Below are positions 44,748-54,272 of a stretch of DNA of 64,000 nt, piece after piece. The notes beneath the pieces are model-generated. The model saw nothing but the letters and a program-made list of their open reading frames with translations. It was not told where the DNA came from and did not search any database. This stretch comes from Spongiibacter sp. IMCC21906 (GTDB lineage: Bacteria > Pseudomonadota > Gammaproteobacteria > Pseudomonadales > Spongiibacteraceae): contig NZ_CP011477.1 of the NCBI RefSeq assembly GCF_001010805.1, positions 1,007,001-1,071,000 on the forward strand, given 5' to 3'. Position 1 is the first letter of the stretch. The number at the start of each line of letters is the position of its first letter. Position numbers and translations under genes: made by a program.

Positions 44748-47162
44748 ATGAATAATATAAAAATAGTTAAACGAGAGTTAGGGTGTACCAAAACAATACT
44801 GGCCATGTGTATCGCTGCGGCATCTGCGCAGAGCATTGCACAAGAACAGGCCAAGGGGCGCGTTATAGAAGAGGTGATCGTGACCGCCCAGAAAAGAGCA
44901 CAGGCAGTCTCGGATGTGCCTCTTTCTATTCAGGCACTAACGGCAGATAAATTGGAGTCAGAGCGATTTGAATCGCTGGCGGACCTTAAGCTTATCTCCC
45001 CCAGCTTTACCTATAGTCAGGGTTCGGCAGGTAACTTCTCTAACTCAATCTCTATGCGCGGCTTGGGCTCCTTTTCCTTTGAGGGCGGGGTACAGCCCAG
45101 TGTATCTACCGTAGTTGATGGCGTTGCCTTGGCTAGAACAATAGAGTTTAGTTCAGATTTGGGTGATATCGAGCGGATCGAGGTTATTTCTGGGCCTCAG
45201 GGGACCCTGTTTGGCCGTAACTCCATCGGTGGCGCGTTGAACATTGTGCGTAAAGGACCATCGGAAGAGTTTGCTGCTGAAGTGGAAGTGGCTGCTACCG
45301 ACGACGATGAGACCATAACCAAAGCCATGGTTAACGGGGCGCTGTCGGACAGTGTGCAAGGCCGGTTGAATGTGTTCTTTAAAGATAGAGACGGACATAT
45401 TAAAAACCTTCATCCCAGTCATGGTGATGTGGGAGGTGAAGAAAGCCGCGGCTTGATGGCAAAGTTAAATTTCGATGTGAACGATGATCTGAGTGTGTTG
45501 TTTAGTTTTGACTACGTCGATACCGAAACCGGAGGAAGCCCATTGGTTACCTTTGGGCTGGATACCCTGTATCCCGGTGCTCAGGCGCGTCTGGTGGCGC
45601 TGGGCAATGGTGATGCGGCCAAAGGTCAGCAAGTGCTTGACGATCCATTCACCATTAATGCGAATACCGAGCATTTCACGGACTACGTTCAGCGAGGGTT
45701 TGTGGCAGATGTAACCTGGCAGCTGAATGAACAGTGGCAAATGAAGTCGATCAGCGCCTTGCGTTCGTCTGAGCAGGCCTTTAACCAGGATATCGACTCC
45801 TCTCCTGCTTCCATGGGCAATCTGGATAGCACTACGGCGACGGTAGCCGTCGGTGGCAGCACTTTCGGAATGTTCGGTGTGTACCTCGATGGCACAAATC
45901 TCTCTCCTCTGGGGGATTCGGGTATCGAGAACGAAATTGAGTACTTCACTCAGGAGTTGCGGTTTGAGTATCAGAGCGCAGAGATGAGTGTTGTGACCGG
46001 TGTGTATCTGCAAGATTACCAGGAAGACGGTGTTGCCGATGTGCCGCTATGGATTCGTGCCGCACCGCCGCTGCCTACTCCTATTATCCAGTCTGATCCT
46101 TACACCAATGACTATGAGCAGCAGAGCTGGGCCGTTTTCAGTGATGTAACCTATGATCTTTCTCAAACGGTTCAGTTATTTGCGGGCCTGCGTTGGACTG
46201 ACGAAGAGGCTACCCTCAAGCATAAGCAAAGAAGTTATGTTGCAAGGGATTTCAGTTGTATTGATAACGTCTGTGATGTTGATCTGACCACCGCCTATGT
46301 CAATCGGGCATTCGAGTTTGAAAAAGATGGTCACAGTGCAGATTGGTCTGGCCGAGTGGGTGCAAAGTGGGATGTCGCAGAAAACAGTAATCTGTATGCC
46401 AGTTATTCCCGTGGTTTTATCGGTATCGGGGTGAACTATACTCGTTCATCCACCCCGGATAATGCCTTCCTGGAGCCTTCTATCGCCGACTCTTTTGAGG
46501 TGGGTTTTAAAAGCGATTTTCTTGAGCGCACCCTGCAGGTTCACGGTGCAATTTTCTTGATGAATGTCGACGACATTCAGTCCACCAAGCGTTTGCCGGG
46601 TAGCACCCAGACCGCCCCTGTGAATGTGGGCAAGATTCGCAGCCAGGGTCTTGAGCTTAACAGCAGTTGGTTGGCAACAGATCGTTTGATGTTGACTTTG
46701 GGGCTGGCTTATACCGATTCCGAGTTTAAGGAATTTGACATGGACTGCTATGTGGGTCAAACCGCAGCGCAAGGGTGTGTCAATGGTGAGCAGGATCTGA
46801 GTGGCGAGCGTGCGCCCCAGGCTCCTGAGCTGAAATACACGGTGTCTGCTAACTATGAGCTACCGTTGGCCAGCCTTCCCTTTAATGGCTACGGTAATGT
46901 CAGCTATGTTTGGCAATCTGAAACAGCGGCTGAGCTGTCTCTTGATCCACGCCTGATGCAAGATGAATACGGTTTGCTTAATGTGAGTTTCGGCATCCGT
47001 GATAAGAAAGAACGCTATGAGGTCTCGGTGTTTGGTAAGAACGTGACTGACAAGTATTACTCGCTGAGCCGCGGTCAAGCAGACCCAGTGGGCGGCTACT
47101 TCCAGTTCACCACCCGGGGTGCTCAGGCTTACTGGGGAATTGCAGCGAAATATCGATTCTAG
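44748..47162 (+). CDS. TonB-dependent outer-membrane receptor
   Basis: An 804-residue TonB-dependent receptor. A signal peptide (about residues 1-33, cut near SAQSIAQ) precedes the TonB box IEEVIVTAQKR, a plug domain with SMRGLGSFSF, VSTVVDGVALAR and IERIEVISGPQGTLFGRNSIGGALNI, and a 22-strand barrel ending in the aromatic YWGIAAKYRF. The family imports iron complexes, but many members in degraders take up bulky hydrophobic substrates. Operator F directly upstream ties it to the catabolic island, so uptake of the pathway substrate is the natural guess. The start ATG 44748 gives a proper signal peptide. A terminator follows. Confidence 0.93.
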   Translation: MNNIKIVKRELGCTKTILAMCIAAASAQSIAQEQAKGRVIEEVIVTAQKRAQAVSDVPLSIQALTADKLESERFESLADLKLISPSFTYSQGSAGNFSNSISMRGLGSFSFEGGVQPSVSTVVDGVALARTIEFSSDLGDIERIEVISGPQGTLFGRNSIGGALNIVRKGPSEEFAAEVEVAATDDDETITKAMVNGALSDSVQGRLNVFFKDRDGHIKNLHPSHGDVGGEESRGLMAKLNFDVNDDLSVLFSFDYVDTETGGSPLVTFGLDTLYPGAQARLVALGNGDAAKGQQVLDDPFTINANTEHFTDYVQRGFVADVTWQLNEQWQMKSISALRSSEQAFNQDIDSSPASMGNLDSTTATVAVGGSTFGMFGVYLDGTNLSPLGDSGIENEIEYFTQELRFEYQSAEMSVVTGVYLQDYQEDGVADVPLWIRAAPPLPTPIIQSDPYTNDYEQQSWAVFSDVTYDLSQTVQLFAGLRWTDEEATLKHKQRSYVARDFSCIDNVCDVDLTTAYVNRAFEFEKDGHSADWSGRVGAKWDVAENSNLYASYSRGFIGIGVNYTRSSTPDNAFLEPSIADSFEVGFKSDFLERTLQVHGAIFLMNVDDIQSTKRLPGSTQTAPVNVGKIRSQGLELNSSWLATDRLMLTLGLAYTDSEFKEFDMDCYVGQTAAQGCVNGEQDLSGERAPQAPELKYTVSANYELPLASLPFNGYGNVSYVWQSETAAELSLDPRLMQDEYGLLNVSFGIRDKKERYEVSVFGKNVTDKYYSLSRGQADPVGGYFQFTTRGAQAYWGIAAKYRF

Positions 47163-47192
47163 TTCTGATGTTGTACCTGGCGTGATGCTATA

Positions 47193-47222
47193 AAGGCGCT
47201 CCCACTCGGGGCGCCTTTTTTA
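47193..47222 (+). terminator. Rho-independent terminator
   Basis: AAGGCGC and GGCGCCTT arms around a CCCACTCGG-type loop, followed by TTTTTT, 30 bases after the TonB receptor stop. Confidence 0.85.
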
Positions 47223-47343
47223 TTAGCCTTCGTTTTACTATCAACGTTACGCTAATGAATATTGATGCTGCCGCCAAGGATGACTAGACTGCCCGCTCCA
47301 TCTTCAGTCAAGAGCGCGCTCCTTAATACGGGCAGAACCCAGT

Positions 47344-47958
47344 ATGGATAGAACCAATATAAGCCCGAAGGCTTATTCAGAAAGGCGGCAATCTCTGCTT
47401 CTGGATATTGCCGTGGAGGAATTTTTGCGGGTTGGTTTTTCTGCCTGTTCAATGGATCATATTTCGCGGGTCTCGGGCGTAAGTAAGAGCACCATTTACC
47501 GGCACTACAACAATAAGAATGAGTTGCTGAAGGCTGTTACTCTGCGGTTAGCCGATGATCACTGCCGGCAAGTATCGGCTTTTGGTCTCGATGACGACGA
47601 CCCTGTGGTCAGCTTGCGCCAGTTTGCTGAGCATATCTATAACATTGAAACCCAGCCCCGGCACCGGGAGTTTCTGCGACTTTATATTGCTGAGGCGCAA
47701 AATTTGCCGTTTCTAGCCCAGCTGGTGCGGGAATTTGGCGCGGGCAAAACCCTGGGCCGCCTCAGCGATTATTTCCGTTGTTTAATCGAGGCGGGGCGAA
47801 TGGGGCACCCAGATCCTGATCAGGCCGCGCTGACATTTTATACCCTCGCTCGGGGTAATCTCCGGCCGCTATTCGGTAATCTGCTGGATGATGCAGAGGA
47901 GAAGCGGCGTCTTCATATTGATATTGATCTGTTTCTTAAGGGGTGTGAGTTACTTTGA
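47344..47958 (+). CDS. TetR-family transcriptional regulator
   Basis: A 204-residue TetR regulator. The DNA-binding domain (about residues 12-60) reads ERRQSLLLDIAVEEFLRVGFSACSMDHISRVSGVSKSTIYRHYNNKNELLKAV, with the canonical STIYRHY turn; the C-terminal domain resembles the AefR-like TetR_C group (LRLYIAEAQNLPFLAQLVREF). Its own upstream gap holds no clear copy of the 19-bp dyad. It could regulate the TonB receptor, the amidase or the whole island; the 17191 product is a rival candidate. Confidence 0.88.
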   Translation: MDRTNISPKAYSERRQSLLLDIAVEEFLRVGFSACSMDHISRVSGVSKSTIYRHYNNKNELLKAVTLRLADDHCRQVSAFGLDDDDPVVSLRQFAEHIYNIETQPRHREFLRLYIAEAQNLPFLAQLVREFGAGKTLGRLSDYFRCLIEAGRMGHPDPDQAALTFYTLARGNLRPLFGNLLDDAEEKRRLHIDIDLFLKGCELL

Positions 47959-48008
47959 CTCGGGCCTTAAGGTAATTTTGAATGTTTCTCGCAACGGTTT
48001 TGCTTCCA

Positions 48009-48027
48009 CACTAACTAATAGTTTATA
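48009..48027. promoter_or_regulatory. Weak operator-like sequence
   Basis: CACTAAC-TAATA-GTTTATA fits the left half and part of the right half of the island dyad, 119 bases upstream of the amidase gene. Match is poor; listed as tentative only. Confidence 0.25.
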
Positions 48028-48146
48028 GCGCGATATTCTTTATGTATTGCCATATTTCTTGGGGTGGATAATAGATACGAAACGGTATAGTATCGAAAAT
48101 GCGAGAGAGTGTTTCGTGTGATTTTTAAATTCCGGGAGGGTGATAA

Positions 48147-49697
48147 GTGAATAATAATTACTCGGTTGGTGGGTTGGGGCGCCGGGCCTTGCTAAAGGCC
48201 GCTGTTGGTGGCTTTGCAGCAGGCTTGCTTCCAGGGCGGTGGGCAATGGCTGCAGCTGGTATGGCGGATCACGATATCAGTTGGTTGTCTATTTCTCAGC
48301 TGCAGGCAATGTATCGGCGCAGGGAGTTGTCACCCGTGGACGTGACGCAACACTTTTTGACGAGAATTCGTCAGCTAAATCCGGTGTTACATGCTTATCT
48401 GGCTGTTGATGCTGACGCCGCGATTGAGGCGGCCAGGCGGGCAGAGTCGGCGCTAATGAAGGGCGAGGCCACTGGGCTTTTGCATGGCATCCCGGTCTCG
48501 GTGAAGGACTTGTATATGACCAAAGGCTTGCCGACTACCCAGGGATCCCTGATTTATAAAGATTATATTCCTGAGGTTGATGAGATTCTGGTGGAGCGTT
48601 TACGCGGGGCGGGGGCGATCATTTTGGGTAAAACCAATACACCTGAATTTGCGACTTTTCCCAGAACCAAGAACCTGTTGCAGGCCGAGACTGTTAACCC
48701 CTGGAATACCGATTGTATTTCCGGAGCATCTAGTGGTGGGGCCGGTGCGGCAGTGGCGGCGGGAATGAGTTGCTTTGCGGTAGCCAGTGACGGGGGTGGC
48801 TCAACCCGTATTCCGGCCTGTTTTAATGGTGTTTTTGGTATGCAGCCCAGTGCTGGGCGTATTCCCATGCGTACTCCTCGGTCAGTGCATATGTCATCGG
48901 CAGGGCCGATGACATTACATGTGGAGGATGCTGCGATAATGTTGCAGGTGATGGCTGGCCCCGATCCCCGGGATCCCAGTGCGATTAAGCAAAAGCCTTT
49001 AGATTATGCAGCCGGGATGAGTGCAAGAGGGATAAAGGGTGCCCGAATTGCTTGGAGCAGGAATTTTGGTTTTATACCCATTGTTAATCAGAAGGTCATT
49101 GAAACTGTAGAGCAAGCAGCACAGCTGTTTACTCAGGCGGGCGCCCACATTGAAGCGCCAGATATTACCCTCCCGGATGAGGAGGCTTGGCAGGTGTTTC
49201 TTGCAATAAATGAAATTTCCTATTACCGGGGCAGTCGTTTGTTGGATTTTAGCCCAGAGCAGCAAGCCCTGCTGAGCCCACCGACTAAGGGGATGCTGGA
49301 TTTGGTTCGGCGCTCGTCGAAATTGAGCGAGAAAGACATTTTCGGCATTTTTGAAAAACGCAAAAAACTTCAGTCGTGGGCTGACAATATTTTTCGTCAT
49401 CATGATTTCATCTGTACGCCAACAGTGGGTATTACTGCGCCCAAGGTGCCTGAAGGAGAGTGGCAGCAGCCCTATGCCGACCCGGTATATGCCAAGCGTA
49501 TCAGCACGCCGTATACCTATATTGCGAATACCTTGGGTTTGCCGGCGGTGTCTATTCCCTGTGGTTTTGTCGATGGCATGCCGGTGGGATTACAGGTAAT
49601 TGGGAGGCGCTTTAACGATGTGGGCGTTCTGGCTATGGCTCAAACATTCTCGGTGATGCAGCCATGGGCTCGTGCTCATCCGTCGCTTGCTGGCTAG
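48147..49697 (+). CDS. Amidase (amidase-signature family), Tat signal
   Basis: A 516-residue amidase-signature hydrolase. The Ser-cisSer-Lys triad is visible: Lys in GIPVSVKDLYM (about residue 118), cis-Ser in SGASSGGAGAAVAAG (about residue 193) and the nucleophile Ser in SDGGGSTRIPA (about residue 217). The N terminus GLGRRALLKAAVGGFAAGLL followed by AMAAAG looks like a twin-arginine signal peptide, so it is probably exported. It hydrolyses amide bonds; substrate unknown, but export next to a TonB receptor suggests cleavage of an amide-linked form of the substrate in the periplasm. The start is a GTG after GGGAGGGTG. Confidence 0.88.
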   Translation: MNNNYSVGGLGRRALLKAAVGGFAAGLLPGRWAMAAAGMADHDISWLSISQLQAMYRRRELSPVDVTQHFLTRIRQLNPVLHAYLAVDADAAIEAARRAESALMKGEATGLLHGIPVSVKDLYMTKGLPTTQGSLIYKDYIPEVDEILVERLRGAGAIILGKTNTPEFATFPRTKNLLQAETVNPWNTDCISGASSGGAGAAVAAGMSCFAVASDGGGSTRIPACFNGVFGMQPSAGRIPMRTPRSVHMSSAGPMTLHVEDAAIMLQVMAGPDPRDPSAIKQKPLDYAAGMSARGIKGARIAWSRNFGFIPIVNQKVIETVEQAAQLFTQAGAHIEAPDITLPDEEAWQVFLAINEISYYRGSRLLDFSPEQQALLSPPTKGMLDLVRRSSKLSEKDIFGIFEKRKKLQSWADNIFRHHDFICTPTVGITAPKVPEGEWQQPYADPVYAKRISTPYTYIANTLGLPAVSIPCGFVDGMPVGLQVIGRRFNDVGVLAMAQTFSVMQPWARAHPSLAG

Positions 49698-49717
49698 CTC
49701 AACAAGAGTCGAATTGC

Positions 49718-50335
49718 TTAATCGGCTTTTGTTAATGCGGTAATCACCTGCTTGCTGGTAGTGAGAGTCGCTAGGGGGGTCAGCATGTGCTCGACAATAG
49801 CGTCGTGGGCCTGCTGACTAGACCCAGCGATGGCGTCCTCTGGAATGACGATGTGATAGCCTCGATCCAGGCCGCCCAGTAACATGCCGGGAATGGCGGC
49901 ATTGGTGGAAACGCCCGCCAATACCAGACATTTGCGTTGCAGATTGTGGAGCAGGGATTCTAGATGGTTACCGTAAAACGCCGTCATTCCCGAATAGCGG
50001 CGAACGATATGATCTGTTGGCTGAGGCGCCAGCCCGTCAACGATGTCAACTTGCGGGCTGCCCTCTAATAAGCCTTTTTTATGGTGGATATAGGCTACCG
50101 CCGGGTTGTTGATACTGACCCCGGCAAAATCGACGCGGTGCTCGACATTAATATAAATCACCGGCAGACCTTGTTCTCTGAATGCCGCAGCAAGGGCGGC
50201 AATTCTGGGAACAATTTGGCGGGTATTGGCGTGGGAGGTAATACCGGGCAGGACGCTGTGTTCTGCCTCAAGTAAGCCCCGCTGGCACTCATTGATCAGC
50301 AGGGCACTTTGATCCAGTAAGTTCAGTGTATTCAT
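49718..50335 (-). CDS. Isochorismatase-like protein lacking the catalytic Cys
   Basis: A 205-residue isochorismatase-fold (cysteine hydrolase superfamily) protein. The N-terminal strand is ALLINECQRGLLE, where most members have a DxQ Asp, and the usual nucleophile block TxxCV appears as VSTNAAIPGMLLGG (about residues 140-153), with Ala in place of Cys. The YHIVIPEDAIAG strand is kept. Cys-hydrolase chemistry is therefore unlikely; a binding or altered role is possible. It follows the CoA ligase gene by 14 bases. A TTG at 50347 is an alternative start. Confidence 0.8.
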   Translation of the reverse strand: MNTLNLLDQSALLINECQRGLLEAEHSVLPGITSHANTRQIVPRIAALAAAFREQGLPVIYINVEHRVDFAGVSINNPAVAYIHHKKGLLEGSPQVDIVDGLAPQPTDHIVRRYSGMTAFYGNHLESLLHNLQRKCLVLAGVSTNAAIPGMLLGGLDRGYHIVIPEDAIAGSSQQAHDAIVEHMLTPLATLTTSKQVITALTKAD

Positions 50336-50349
50336 CGCGTTTGCCAATG

Positions 50350-51894
50350 TTAACAGTAGAGTTTACGCAGGCTGACTTTGTCGATTTTACCCGTGGGCAT
50401 TTTGGGAATACTGTCGGCAAAAATAACACTGCGTGGCTTTTTGTAACTGGCAATCATTGTTTGGCAATGGCTGATTACTTCGGCCTCACTTAATTGTTCG
50501 CCTTCCCGCAATACAACCACAGCACAAACAGACTCCCCCCATTTTTCGTCAGGAAGTCCGATAGCTGCGCATTCACTGATAGCGGCATGACAAAGAATGG
50601 CGTCTTCCACTTCGCGAGAATAAATATTCTCGCCGCCGGAAATAATCACGTCTTTTTTGCGGTCGACCAGATATAACATACCGTCTTCGTCAAATAGGCC
50701 AACGTCGCCTGTATAGCACCAGCCGTCTTTAAAACCGTCCAGCGTGGCTTTGTGATTATTCCAATAGCCACGGGCCATGGCGCTGGACTGCACCACGATT
50801 TCTCCAGCGACCTCGGGTGGGCAAAGGTTGCCATTATCGTCTTCAATGCGAATACGGGTGCCTGGAAAGGGCTGGCCAACCGAGGTGAGCCAGCGTTTTT
50901 CCTTTTCCGAGCCATCGGGTCGGTGCTGCTCTCTTAGCAGCCCCGAGCTGAAGACTTCGGTTTGGCCGTAGAGATTGATAAAGATCGGCCCCAATAAATC
51001 CATGCCGCGTTTAAGAAGGGGTAGCGGCATTGCGGCGGCTGAGTACACCAGCGTGTGAAGTTTAGAAAAATCAGTTGTGGCTAGCTTGGGGTGATCCAGG
51101 ACCATTTGTACCAGTGTTGGGGCAAGATGAAGAATGGTTACGCCATCGTTGTTGACTGCTTCCAACAGGCTTGCCGGGTCAAATAGTCGATGTAAGACTA
51201 CCGTTCCGCCGCGAAAATGGATGCCCATTCCCATGGCCATGGCGCCGATATGAAAGAGGGGCATTACCAGTAAAATGCGGTCTTCTGGCCCCGAGCGGGT
51301 TTCCACTGACATGGTTTGTGCGCCCAGGCGCATTTCCCGTTGCCCGAGTATGCAACCTTTGGGCTTGCCGGTGGTGCCGCCAGTATAGATGAGTGCGGCA
51401 ATATCCTGCTCCCGGGCTTTAAAGCTCGGGCCCTTGTCGCTGCCGGTGGCAATAAATGCTTCGTAATCCTGTGCCCAGTCCACGTGCCCATCTATGCACA
51501 CGTATACTTCCACTGAGCTGAATTGCTCGCGAAGTTCTTCAATCATCTCGCTGTATTGCGCTTCAAAGAACAGAATTTTTGGCGCGCTGTCGGTGACGGT
51601 GTGACAAATTTCTGGGCCAGCCAGCCGGAAGTTAACGGTAGATAAAATCAAGCCACTCCATTGGCAGGCGGCAATAATTTCGCCATAAGCTAAGCTGTTC
51701 ATGGACAGCACGCCAACCCGGTCCTGGTGATCTACGCCGGCATTTTGTGCAGCAGAGGCTATTTTTTTTGCGCGTATCAGAAGCTGACGGTGCGTAATGC
51801 TATTACCATCCATGAGATAGGCGGCTTGATTGGAAAAGCGCTGAGCATTGTCTTCCAGCGTGTCGGCAAGTGTAAAAGGCACGTGGTCTCTCAC
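50350..51894 (-). CDS. Acyl-CoA ligase (AMP-forming)
   Basis: A 514-residue ANL-family ligase: LIYTGGTTGKPKGCILGQ (about residues 168-185), INLYGQTEVFS, CYTGDVGLFDEDG, DRKKDVIISGGENIYSREVED hinge and the C-terminal MPTGKIDKVSLRKL with the catalytic Lys. Transcribed divergently from the fused dehydrogenase at 52021; site G lies 67 bases upstream and probably serves both. The isochorismatase-like gene is downstream in the same operon. Confidence 0.9.
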   Translation of the reverse strand: MRDHVPFTLADTLEDNAQRFSNQAAYLMDGNSITHRQLLIRAKKIASAAQNAGVDHQDRVGVLSMNSLAYGEIIAACQWSGLILSTVNFRLAGPEICHTVTDSAPKILFFEAQYSEMIEELREQFSSVEVYVCIDGHVDWAQDYEAFIATGSDKGPSFKAREQDIAALIYTGGTTGKPKGCILGQREMRLGAQTMSVETRSGPEDRILLVMPLFHIGAMAMGMGIHFRGGTVVLHRLFDPASLLEAVNNDGVTILHLAPTLVQMVLDHPKLATTDFSKLHTLVYSAAAMPLPLLKRGMDLLGPIFINLYGQTEVFSSGLLREQHRPDGSEKEKRWLTSVGQPFPGTRIRIEDDNGNLCPPEVAGEIVVQSSAMARGYWNNHKATLDGFKDGWCYTGDVGLFDEDGMLYLVDRKKDVIISGGENIYSREVEDAILCHAAISECAAIGLPDEKWGESVCAVVVLREGEQLSEAEVISHCQTMIASYKKPRSVIFADSIPKMPTGKIDKVSLRKLYC

Positions 51895-51955
51895 TATTTT
51901 CCCTCTTTGGTGTTGGTATTGTGTCGAGTTTCTTGCAGCCAGATTAAACTGCCAC

Positions 51956-51985
51956 TTGAAAACTGAATATATGTTAGTTTATTAT
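51956..51985 (+). promoter_or_regulatory. Promoter with island operator, site G
   Basis: Operator AACTGAA-TATAT-GTTAGTT at 51961-51979. TTGAAA (51956-51961) and TATTAT (51980-51985) are 18 bases apart and could be -35 and -10 boxes, with the operator filling the spacer: a repressor layout. Confidence 0.7.
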
Positions 51986-52020
51986 CTATTGCAATGCTTG
52001 TACAGAGACCGATAAAGCCC

Positions 52021-54252
52021 ATGAATTTGTATTTAACAGATGAACAAAACATGTTGCAGGAGTCGGTGGCGCGCTTATTGGCCACCGAGTCTAACGGCGA
52101 ACGGATTCGCGCCGCAGAGGCCTCAGGTTTCGATCCGGCGCTTTGGCAGCAACTGCAAAATATGGGGCTGAATTTAATGCGTCTGCCAGAGCAGGCGGGT
52201 GGTCTTGATAGTAGTTTGTTAGACGCCGTGTTAGTGGCTGAGCAAGCGGGTCGACATCTTGCCTCGGTGCCGTTAATAGAGCACATGGCGGCCTCTCGGC
52301 TGTTGGCGAAGATCGCTGCCGCAGGAAGTGATGCGGCGTCTAGCGCATTGGCTCAGCTTGCCGAAGGCAGTCTGATTACCTTTTTGCCGCAACGCTTTGT
52401 GAACACCCAAGCTCCGCTCAATGGCGCTGTGGTGGCCGACCATGTTTTGCTCGCCGACGAAAACGCTATTTATTTATTGAGCGCAGAGCATTTTAGTCCA
52501 GTTGCCAATTTGGCAAGTGGCGCACTGGGGCAGTTAAAAGATTCGGTAGAGTTGAGTGCCTTTTTAGTGGCCCAAGGAACTGAAATGTTGGCTGAGTTTG
52601 ATGCGGCCTGTGACGAGTGGCGACTATTGTGTGCGGCTGCGCTAGGGGGTTTAGCTGAGCAAGGTCTGAGGATGGCCGCAGAGTATGCTAATGAGCGCAA
52701 GGCTTTTGGTGTACCTATTTCCAGTTTTCAGGGGATATCTCATCCATTGGCTGATGCCATTTCTCAAGCTGAGGGTACCCAGTTACTGACCCGAAAAGCA
52801 GTTTGGGCGTTGGCAGCCGCTCGCAGCGACGCCTCAGCCAGTGTGGCTATGGCATTTTGGTGGGCTGCCGAGACCAGTTCAAAAGCGATGGCCAAGGCAC
52901 TGCATACCTTTGGTGGTTATGGGGTCTCGCTGGAATACGATATCCAAATGTATTACCGCCGGGCCAAGGCCTGGCCGGCTTGTGCGGGTGATGCGCAGCG
53001 TGCATTGCTTGATGCGGCGGATCGGCTGTGGCCGTCCCAGCGTTCTGTCTCTGCAGAAAGCAAGTTGCCGGACGCGGGTGATAATCACCAGGACTATAGC
53101 TTGGGCGCCGAGGCGGAAGCTTTTGCCGAACAGACTCGGGCCTTTTTTGCCAAACATATGACACCCGAGCTGCGTGCTCACGCCCATCATTCGGTAGATG
53201 GTTTTCACCCTGAGTTTAATAAGCTCGCGGCCAAAGAGGGCATGTTATTTCCCCATTGGCCTAAGGAGTATGGCGGTCTTGATAAAAGTGCCTACGACCT
53301 GGCAGCGATGACGGCGGTAATTGAGGCCGAGGGTTGGGAGCATGTTACTGCGCCTATTACCAATCAGGTAGCACAGATTGTTATGCGTTTTGGCACGGAG
53401 GAGGCGAAGGCCGAATCCCTTGAGCGGTTTGGGTCGGGTGAATCTCTGGCTTGCATGGGCTTTACTGAGCCCTCCTGTGGCTGCGATGTCTTTGCCGCAA
53501 AAACGGTTGCCGAGGAGCAGAACAATGGCGACTGGTTGATCAATGGTCAGAAAATTTTCACCACCGCAGCCAACCTGGCGGATTATTGTTTCTTGCTTGC
53601 CAGAACCAATAATGACAAACCCAAACACGCTGGCTTGAGTGTCTTTTTGGTGCCCATGACTTTACCGGGTATTGAGGTTCACGCCGTGCATACATTGCAG
53701 GATGAACGCACCAATATTGTGTATTTCAGCGATGTGAATTTACCCGCCAAGTATCTGGTGGGTGAGGTAGACGGTGGTTTAAAGGTTATGGCATCGACGC
53801 TGGAAATGGAACACGGCTCTGCGGATCAATATCGCCATGGCCATGTCACGGCATTTCACGCTGCAGAAAAATGGGCGTTACAGAATCAGCGCAACGGCAA
53901 GCCTTTGTTGGTCGACAACCAAGCAGCTGCTCGGCTGGCGCGCTCAAAGGTGCACTTGGAGGTCTCGACCCTGCTTTGTTATCGCGCCATATGGTGTATG
54001 TCAGAAAAAATACACAACCGCTACTGGGGGCCGATGGCGAAATTGTTTGCCACCGAGTACTACCAGCGCGATGCCGACGATTTAATGGACCTGTGTGCGC
54101 CATACAGCGTGATTCAACAGCGTGATGGGTTGGGGCATTTGGAAGTGGGTTATCGCCAATCTATCGGTACCACAATTTATGGTGGCACCAGTGAAGTTCA
54201 GCGTAGCTTGGTTGCCGAGCAAGCCCTGGGTCTGGCGCGTTCACGCGGATAA
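52021..54252 (+). CDS. Fused acyl-CoA dehydrogenase (two-module, FadE34-like)
   Basis: A 743-residue protein with two dehydrogenase modules. The N-terminal module is small-subunit type (NERKAFGVPISSFQGISHPLADA; HTFGGYGVSLEYDIQMYYRRAKAW). The C-terminal module is large-subunit type, with FTEPSCGCDVFAAKTVAEE where SEP-GSD is usual (Cys replaces Ser in the GSD part), NGQKIFTTAAN, and GGTSEVQRSLVAEQALGL. Start ATG 52021 is preferred over the one at 51994, which lies closer to the operator. First gene of a six-gene operon (fused dehydrogenase, Ltp2-like protein, two crotonases, MaoC, amidohydrolase). Confidence 0.9.
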   Translation: MNLYLTDEQNMLQESVARLLATESNGERIRAAEASGFDPALWQQLQNMGLNLMRLPEQAGGLDSSLLDAVLVAEQAGRHLASVPLIEHMAASRLLAKIAAAGSDAASSALAQLAEGSLITFLPQRFVNTQAPLNGAVVADHVLLADENAIYLLSAEHFSPVANLASGALGQLKDSVELSAFLVAQGTEMLAEFDAACDEWRLLCAAALGGLAEQGLRMAAEYANERKAFGVPISSFQGISHPLADAISQAEGTQLLTRKAVWALAAARSDASASVAMAFWWAAETSSKAMAKALHTFGGYGVSLEYDIQMYYRRAKAWPACAGDAQRALLDAADRLWPSQRSVSAESKLPDAGDNHQDYSLGAEAEAFAEQTRAFFAKHMTPELRAHAHHSVDGFHPEFNKLAAKEGMLFPHWPKEYGGLDKSAYDLAAMTAVIEAEGWEHVTAPITNQVAQIVMRFGTEEAKAESLERFGSGESLACMGFTEPSCGCDVFAAKTVAEEQNNGDWLINGQKIFTTAANLADYCFLLARTNNDKPKHAGLSVFLVPMTLPGIEVHAVHTLQDERTNIVYFSDVNLPAKYLVGEVDGGLKVMASTLEMEHGSADQYRHGHVTAFHAAEKWALQNQRNGKPLLVDNQAAARLARSKVHLEVSTLLCYRAIWCMSEKIHNRYWGPMAKLFATEYYQRDADDLMDLCAPYSVIQQRDGLGHLEVGYRQSIGTTIYGGTSEVQRSLVAEQALGLARSRG

Positions 54253-54272
54253 AAAGTTTTAGGAGAAGTAGG

